This document shows, one piece after another, positions 59,901-64,000 of a stretch of 64,000 nucleotides of DNA. The notes beneath the pieces were generated by a model. It saw only the letters and a program-made list of their open reading frames with translations. It did not search any database and was not told the DNA's origin. Numbering within the stretch: position 1 is the stretch's first letter; each line of letters begins with the position of its first letter. Origin of the DNA: Lacibacter sp. H375 (lineage in GTDB: Bacteria > Bacteroidota > Bacteroidia > Chitinophagales > Chitinophagaceae); the NCBI RefSeq assembly GCF_037892425.1, contig NZ_JBBKTT010000001.1, positions 62,001 to 126,000 on the forward strand, read 5' to 3'. The position numbers and the translations under genes are program-made.

Positions 59901-60944
59901 ATGAGAATAATTACATTGGTAGCAGCTGCCATATTCGTATTGGCAACAAGCTGTAAAGACGAAAAAAAACAATCCGCAGCACCACAGGGAGGCCGTCAGC
60001 AAGCACCGATGACGGTTGTTGGTTATATCGTTAAAACAGGATCTGTAAGCGAGCCCGTTCAACTTCCCGGTTCACTTTTGCCGATGGAAGAAACACAGAT
60101 ACAGGCTGAAGTAAGTGGTCGTGTAGTTTCACATTCCATTAACGAAGGGGCTTACGTTAATAAGGGAGCATTGCTGGTAAAATTGTTTGATGGTGATCTG
60201 CAGGCACAATTAAAAAAGCTCCAGGTACAATTACAAATCGCTGAAAAAACAGAAGAACGCAATAAAGAGTTGTTGAAAATTAGTGGTATCAGTCAGCAAG
60301 ATTATGATCTTAGTTTTTTACAGGTGAGCAATATTAATGCAGATATTGAACTGCTGCGTACGAACATAGTAAAAACAGAGATTCGTGCACCATTTAATGG
60401 CAAGATCGGTTTCAGAAATATTTCAAATGGCGCATACATCACTCCGGCAACTATCATTACCAGTCTTCGGCAGTTAAGCCAAATGAAACTGCAGTTCAGC
60501 GTTCCTGAAAAATATACTTCCAAAATACGCATCGGTCAAACCATCAGCTTTTCAACTGAAGGTAGCAGCAGAAAATTCCTGGCAAAGGTGTATGCAACTG
60601 AATCAACTGTAAGTGAAACTACACGTGGTTTAAATGTGCGTTGTATGGTGCAGCAAAATGATGCCGCATTAGTGCCTGGTTCCTTTGCAAAAGTAGATAT
60701 GGACTTTGCAAGAAATGACTACGCTATCCTTGTTCCATCGCAAGCCATCCTGCCACAGGCAAGAGGTAAAAAACTGATTTTATACAAAGATGGTATTGCC
60801 AAATTTGTAGATGTCCAAACAGGTATTCGTGATTCAGCCAACGTAGAAATTACAAGTGGCGTTGTTCCTGGTGATACTATTATTACAACCGGACTTCTCG
60901 GTTTAAAACCAGAAGCAAAAGTGAAACTCTCAAAAGTTCAATAA
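59901..60944 (+). CDS. RND efflux periplasmic adaptor (membrane fusion) lipoprotein
   Basis: 347 aa from the ATG at 59901. Lipobox LATSC with Cys18 gives a lipoprotein. Domains: lipoyl half (EAEVSGRVVSHSINEGAYVN, GALLVKLFDGDL), a helical hairpin (~95-140), second lipoyl half (TEIRAPFNGKIGFRNISNGA), beta-barrel and membrane-proximal domain (VPGSFAKVDMDF...VVPGDTIITTGLLGLKPEAKV). It bridges the RND pump and an outer-membrane channel. It lies 6 bp upstream of the pump gene, so they form an operon. A TolC-like channel is not seen and may lie further on. Confidence 0.93.
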   Translation: MRIITLVAAAIFVLATSCKDEKKQSAAPQGGRQQAPMTVVGYIVKTGSVSEPVQLPGSLLPMEETQIQAEVSGRVVSHSINEGAYVNKGALLVKLFDGDLQAQLKKLQVQLQIAEKTEERNKELLKISGISQQDYDLSFLQVSNINADIELLRTNIVKTEIRAPFNGKIGFRNISNGAYITPATIITSLRQLSQMKLQFSVPEKYTSKIRIGQTISFSTEGSSRKFLAKVYATESTVSETTRGLNVRCMVQQNDAALVPGSFAKVDMDFARNDYAILVPSQAILPQARGKKLILYKDGIAKFVDVQTGIRDSANVEITSGVVPGDTIITTGLLGLKPEAKVKLSKVQ

Positions 60945-60950
60945 TTAAGT

Positions 60951-63900
60951 ATGACTATTTCCGAACTGAGTTTGAAACGACCCGTGCTGGCCATTGTGAT
61001 GAACATCATGATCGTTTTGTTTGGTGTCATCGGGTTTCGTTTTTTAGGTATTCGTGATTATCCTGCTATTGATCCTCCCAATATAAGTGTACGTACTTCT
61101 TACCCCGGTGCCAATGCCGACGTTATTGAATCGCAGATCACCGAACCGTTAGAAAAATCGATCAACGGAATTGCCGGTGTAAAAAATATTACCAGCAGCA
61201 GCAGCCAGGGTAACAGTAATATCAACGTTGAGTTTGAATTGGGTTTTAATCTTGAGGAAGCAGCAAATGATGTGCGTGATAAAGTATCACAAACAGTTCG
61301 TTCGCTGCCAGCCGATCTTGATGCACCACCTGTTGTTACAAAAGCTGATGCCAGCAGTGATCCGATTCTTTCAATGACCATTCAAAGTGAAAGCCGGAAC
61401 CCGCTACAGGTTACAGAATATGCTACAAATAATTTGCTTGAACGTATACAAACCATTCCCGGCGTTAGTACTGTGAATATCTGGGGCGAAAAAAGATATG
61501 CTATGCGTATCTGGTTTGAACCTGAAAAATTATTATCATATAAGTTAACTGCAAAAGACGTGCAGACAGCACTTCAACGTGAAAACCTGGAATTACCATC
61601 TGGTAAAATTTCAGGTAACACCATGGAGTTAACTGTTAGAACCTTTGGCCGTTTAACTACGGAAGAAGATTTCAATAATCTCATTGTTGCAAATATTGAA
61701 GGGCGTGATATTAAATTAAAAGATGTAGGACAAGTTATACTTGGTCCGGAGAATGAAGAAAGTGGTTTGAAGGAAAGTGGAACACCGATGATCGCCCTGG
61801 CAATTGTTCCTCAACCCGGCAGTAACTACGTTGCAATTGCCGATGAATTTTATAAACGTTACGAACAAATAAAAAAAGAAGTACCTGCAGATATTACACT
61901 TGATGTGGGTATGGATCAAACAAAGTTTGTACGTAAGTCCATTGCTGAAGTAGAAGAAACGCTTGTGCTTTCTTTTGCATTGGTGGTGCTCATCATCTTT
62001 CTCTTTTTCCGAGACTGGATCGTTGCAATCCGTCCTTTGATCGATATTCCTGTTTCATTGATCGGTGCATTCTTTATTATGTATCTGAGCGGCTTTACCA
62101 TTAATGTGCTTACACTACTAGCCATTGTATTGGCAACGGGCCTTGTGGTGGATGATGGAATTGTGGTAACAGAAAACATCTTTAAGAAAATGGAACAGGG
62201 CATGGACAAATACAAAGCTGCCCGTGAAGGTTCTAAAGAAATTTATTTTGCGGTTATTGCAACGTCCATCACATTAGCCGTAGTATTTCTTCCTATCATT
62301 TTCTTAGAAGGATTTGTGGGACGCTTGTTCCGTGAGTTTGGTATTGTGGTAGCGGGTGCGGTATTAATTTCTGCATTTGTATCACTCACATTAACACCTG
62401 TACTCAACGTTTATCTTACCCGCAAAGGAGGAACCAAACATGGTTGGTTCTATCGTGTAACAGAACCATTCTTTACCGGTATGGAACGTGGCTACCATAA
62501 ACTGCTTATCGGTTTTATGCGTGTAAGATGGGTGGCACTTATTTTAATCCTCGCTTGTTTTGGTATCATCTGGTTAATTGGGAATACGCTGCAAAGTGAA
62601 CTTGCACCAATGGAAGATCGTAGCCAGTTTCGTTTACAGGTAAGTGCTCCAGAGGGAACCAGCTTTGAAGCAATGGATGCTTATATTGATAGACTGAATC
62701 AACTTGTCCTGGACAGTGTGCCAGAAAATAAGGTATTGATCTCCGTTACTGCGCCGGGTTTTACAGGAGCAGGATCAGTAAACAGTGGTTTTGTCCGTTC
62801 GCTACTTGTTGATCCCGATGAACGTGACCGTTCGCAACAAGAGATCGTCGATGTGATCAATCGAAATCTTCCAAAGTATAATGAAGGAAGGGCATTTGCC
62901 ATTCAGGAACAAACCATTTCAGTAAACCGTCGTGGCGGTTTGCCAGTAGCATTTGTGGTGCAAAACAATAATTTTGACAAGCTGAAAGAAGTATTACCAA
63001 AGTTTTTAGAAGAAGCACAAAAAAATCCTGTGTTCTCCAGTGTTGACATCGATCTCAAATTCAACAAACCCGAGCTACGTTTAAATATTGATCGTTTACG
63101 TGCAAGTGAATTAGGTGTAAGTGTATCCGATATTTCTGAACTGATGCAGTTATCACTAAGTAACAGAAGACTGGGATATTTTATTAAAGATGGTAAGCAG
63201 TACCAAGTGATTGGCCAGGTATTAAGAAATGATCGTGATGATCCAACCGATCTGAAAAATCTTTTCGTTCGAAATGCTGGCGGACAAATGATCTCTGTTG
63301 ATCAATTCGTAAGTTTCGAAGAGGAAACTACCCCGCCAACGCTTTACCATTTCAACCGTTATAAATCAGCAACTATCAGTGCAGGTTTAGCACCGGGCAA
63401 AACAATTGGTGATGGCATTAAAGAAATGGAAGCTATTGCAGATAAGTTGCTTGATGAATCGTTCAACACAGCATTATCAGGTAACTCAAGAGATTTTGCG
63501 GAGAGCAGTGGCAATACATTTTTCGCATTGGGCCTGGCATTGATATTGATCTTCCTTGTATTGGCGGCGCAGTTTGAAAGTTTTATTGATCCATTAGTGA
63601 TCATGTTTACTGTACCATTGGCTATCGCAGGTGCATTATTCTCGTTGTGGTTATTCGATCAAACCATCAATATCTTTTCACAAATTGGTATGATCATGCT
63701 GATCGGGCTAGTGACCAAGAACGGTATCCTGATCGTTGAATTTGCAAATCAGAAAAAACACACAGGCATGCTGAAGAAGCCTGCGGTTATTGAAGCAGCA
63801 ACGATGCGTTTACGTCCTATTTTAATGACGAGTCTTGCGATGGCACTTGGTGCATTACCATTGGCATTGTCATTAGGTGCAGCATCAACAAGCCGCATTC

Positions 63901-64000
63901 CGTTGGGTATTGTAATTGTGGGCGGAATTATGTTCTCGTTGGTATTAACACTGTTTGTAATTCCTGCCATGTATTCGTACCTGTCATCCAAAAAAATTAA
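60951..64000 (+). CDS. RND multidrug efflux transporter permease (AcrB-like, partial)
   Basis: At least 1016 aa, running off the right edge (the last codon is incomplete). N-terminus SLKRPVLAIVMNIMIVLFGV. Proton-relay residues are D401-D402 (GLVVDDGIVVTE) and K923 (GLVTKNGILIVEFAN). The porter domain motifs RTSYPGANADVIES and NIWGEKRYAMRIWF are typical of HAE-1 family pumps. The twelve TM pattern appears complete up to the edge. Substrates are unknown; HAE-1 pumps usually export hydrophobic drugs or bile-type compounds. Confidence 0.95.
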   Translation, partial: MTISELSLKRPVLAIVMNIMIVLFGVIGFRFLGIRDYPAIDPPNISVRTSYPGANADVIESQITEPLEKSINGIAGVKNITSSSSQGNSNINVEFELGFNLEEAANDVRDKVSQTVRSLPADLDAPPVVTKADASSDPILSMTIQSESRNPLQVTEYATNNLLERIQTIPGVSTVNIWGEKRYAMRIWFEPEKLLSYKLTAKDVQTALQRENLELPSGKISGNTMELTVRTFGRLTTEEDFNNLIVANIEGRDIKLKDVGQVILGPENEESGLKESGTPMIALAIVPQPGSNYVAIADEFYKRYEQIKKEVPADITLDVGMDQTKFVRKSIAEVEETLVLSFALVVLIIFLFFRDWIVAIRPLIDIPVSLIGAFFIMYLSGFTINVLTLLAIVLATGLVVDDGIVVTENIFKKMEQGMDKYKAAREGSKEIYFAVIATSITLAVVFLPIIFLEGFVGRLFREFGIVVAGAVLISAFVSLTLTPVLNVYLTRKGGTKHGWFYRVTEPFFTGMERGYHKLLIGFMRVRWVALILILACFGIIWLIGNTLQSELAPMEDRSQFRLQVSAPEGTSFEAMDAYIDRLNQLVLDSVPENKVLISVTAPGFTGAGSVNSGFVRSLLVDPDERDRSQQEIVDVINRNLPKYNEGRAFAIQEQTISVNRRGGLPVAFVVQNNNFDKLKEVLPKFLEEAQKNPVFSSVDIDLKFNKPELRLNIDRLRASELGVSVSDISELMQLSLSNRRLGYFIKDGKQYQVIGQVLRNDRDDPTDLKNLFVRNAGGQMISVDQFVSFEEETTPPTLYHFNRYKSATISAGLAPGKTIGDGIKEMEAIADKLLDESFNTALSGNSRDFAESSGNTFFALGLALILIFLVLAAQFESFIDPLVIMFTVPLAIAGALFSLWLFDQTINIFSQIGMIMLIGLVTKNGILIVEFANQKKHTGMLKKPAVIEAATMRLRPILMTSLAMALGALPLALSLGAASTSRIPLGIVIVGGIMFSLVLTLFVIPAMYSYLSSKKI

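Overview
The window looks like a chromosomal segment of a Bacteroidota bacterium, most likely of the Chitinophagaceae type. Supporting signs are -7 promoter boxes of the TAnnTTTG kind, the general lack of Shine-Dalgarno sequences, a type IX secretion (T9SS) sorting domain, a DAHP synthase/chorismate mutase fusion, a PUR-alpha-like DUF3276 protein, ATP-dependent PEP carboxykinase and moderate-to-low GC. No tRNA, rRNA, CRISPR array or insertion sequence was seen.

Region 1 (left edge to about 20.1 kb, all minus strand) is one long operon for an extracellular contractile injection system (eCIS, Afp/PVC/MAC-like phage tail). It reads leftward from 20146: DUF4255 tail terminator, an unrecognised 396-aa protein, one sheath, two tubes, DUF5908, LysM hub adaptor, VgrG-like spike, PAAR tip, gp25, two large baseplate proteins, a 1005-aa putative fibre, tape measure, a peptidoglycan-binding/CHAP hydrolase and a DUF4157 (HExxH) protein cut by the left edge. 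The AAA+ ATPase usual in such loci is not present and may lie beyond the edge.

Region 2 (20.1-33.2 kb) is housekeeping: a PepSY-like protein, rsmI, purS, pssA, pepP, pckA, a deoxynucleoside kinase, trpS and an OmpA-family porin, then a cell-wall group (RlpA, L,D-transpeptidase, VanX-type dipeptidase), DUF952 and a VOC protein.

Region 3 (33.2-41.7 kb, minus strand) is an aromatic amino acid operon: pheA, aminotransferase, tyrA, GNAT, DAHP synthase/chorismate mutase, aroB, aroA, a small membrane protein and aroC. It is preceded by a 29-codon leader peptide rich in Phe and Tyr (41628-41539) with mutually exclusive antiterminator and terminator hairpins. This is a textbook-style attenuator in a phylum where such leaders are little described.

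Region 4 (41.9-64 kb) holds a small lipoprotein, an ECF-type sigma factor followed by a membrane protein that fuses an anti-sigma-like N-terminus to a trypsin-like protease, DUF3276, an ABC exporter, CBS and cupin proteins, a 51-aa membrane protein, dnaK, a TPR histidine kinase, aspartokinase, a glycine-rich T9SS cargo, a YafK-type L,D-transpeptidase fused to a TonB C-terminal domain, HPPD, purK, and an RND efflux pair cut by the right edge.

A pattern across the window is short arrays of degenerate 7-bp (sometimes 8-bp) tandem repeats at junctions of co-directional genes, often overlapping the upstream stop codon. One array lies inside the aroA reading frame.
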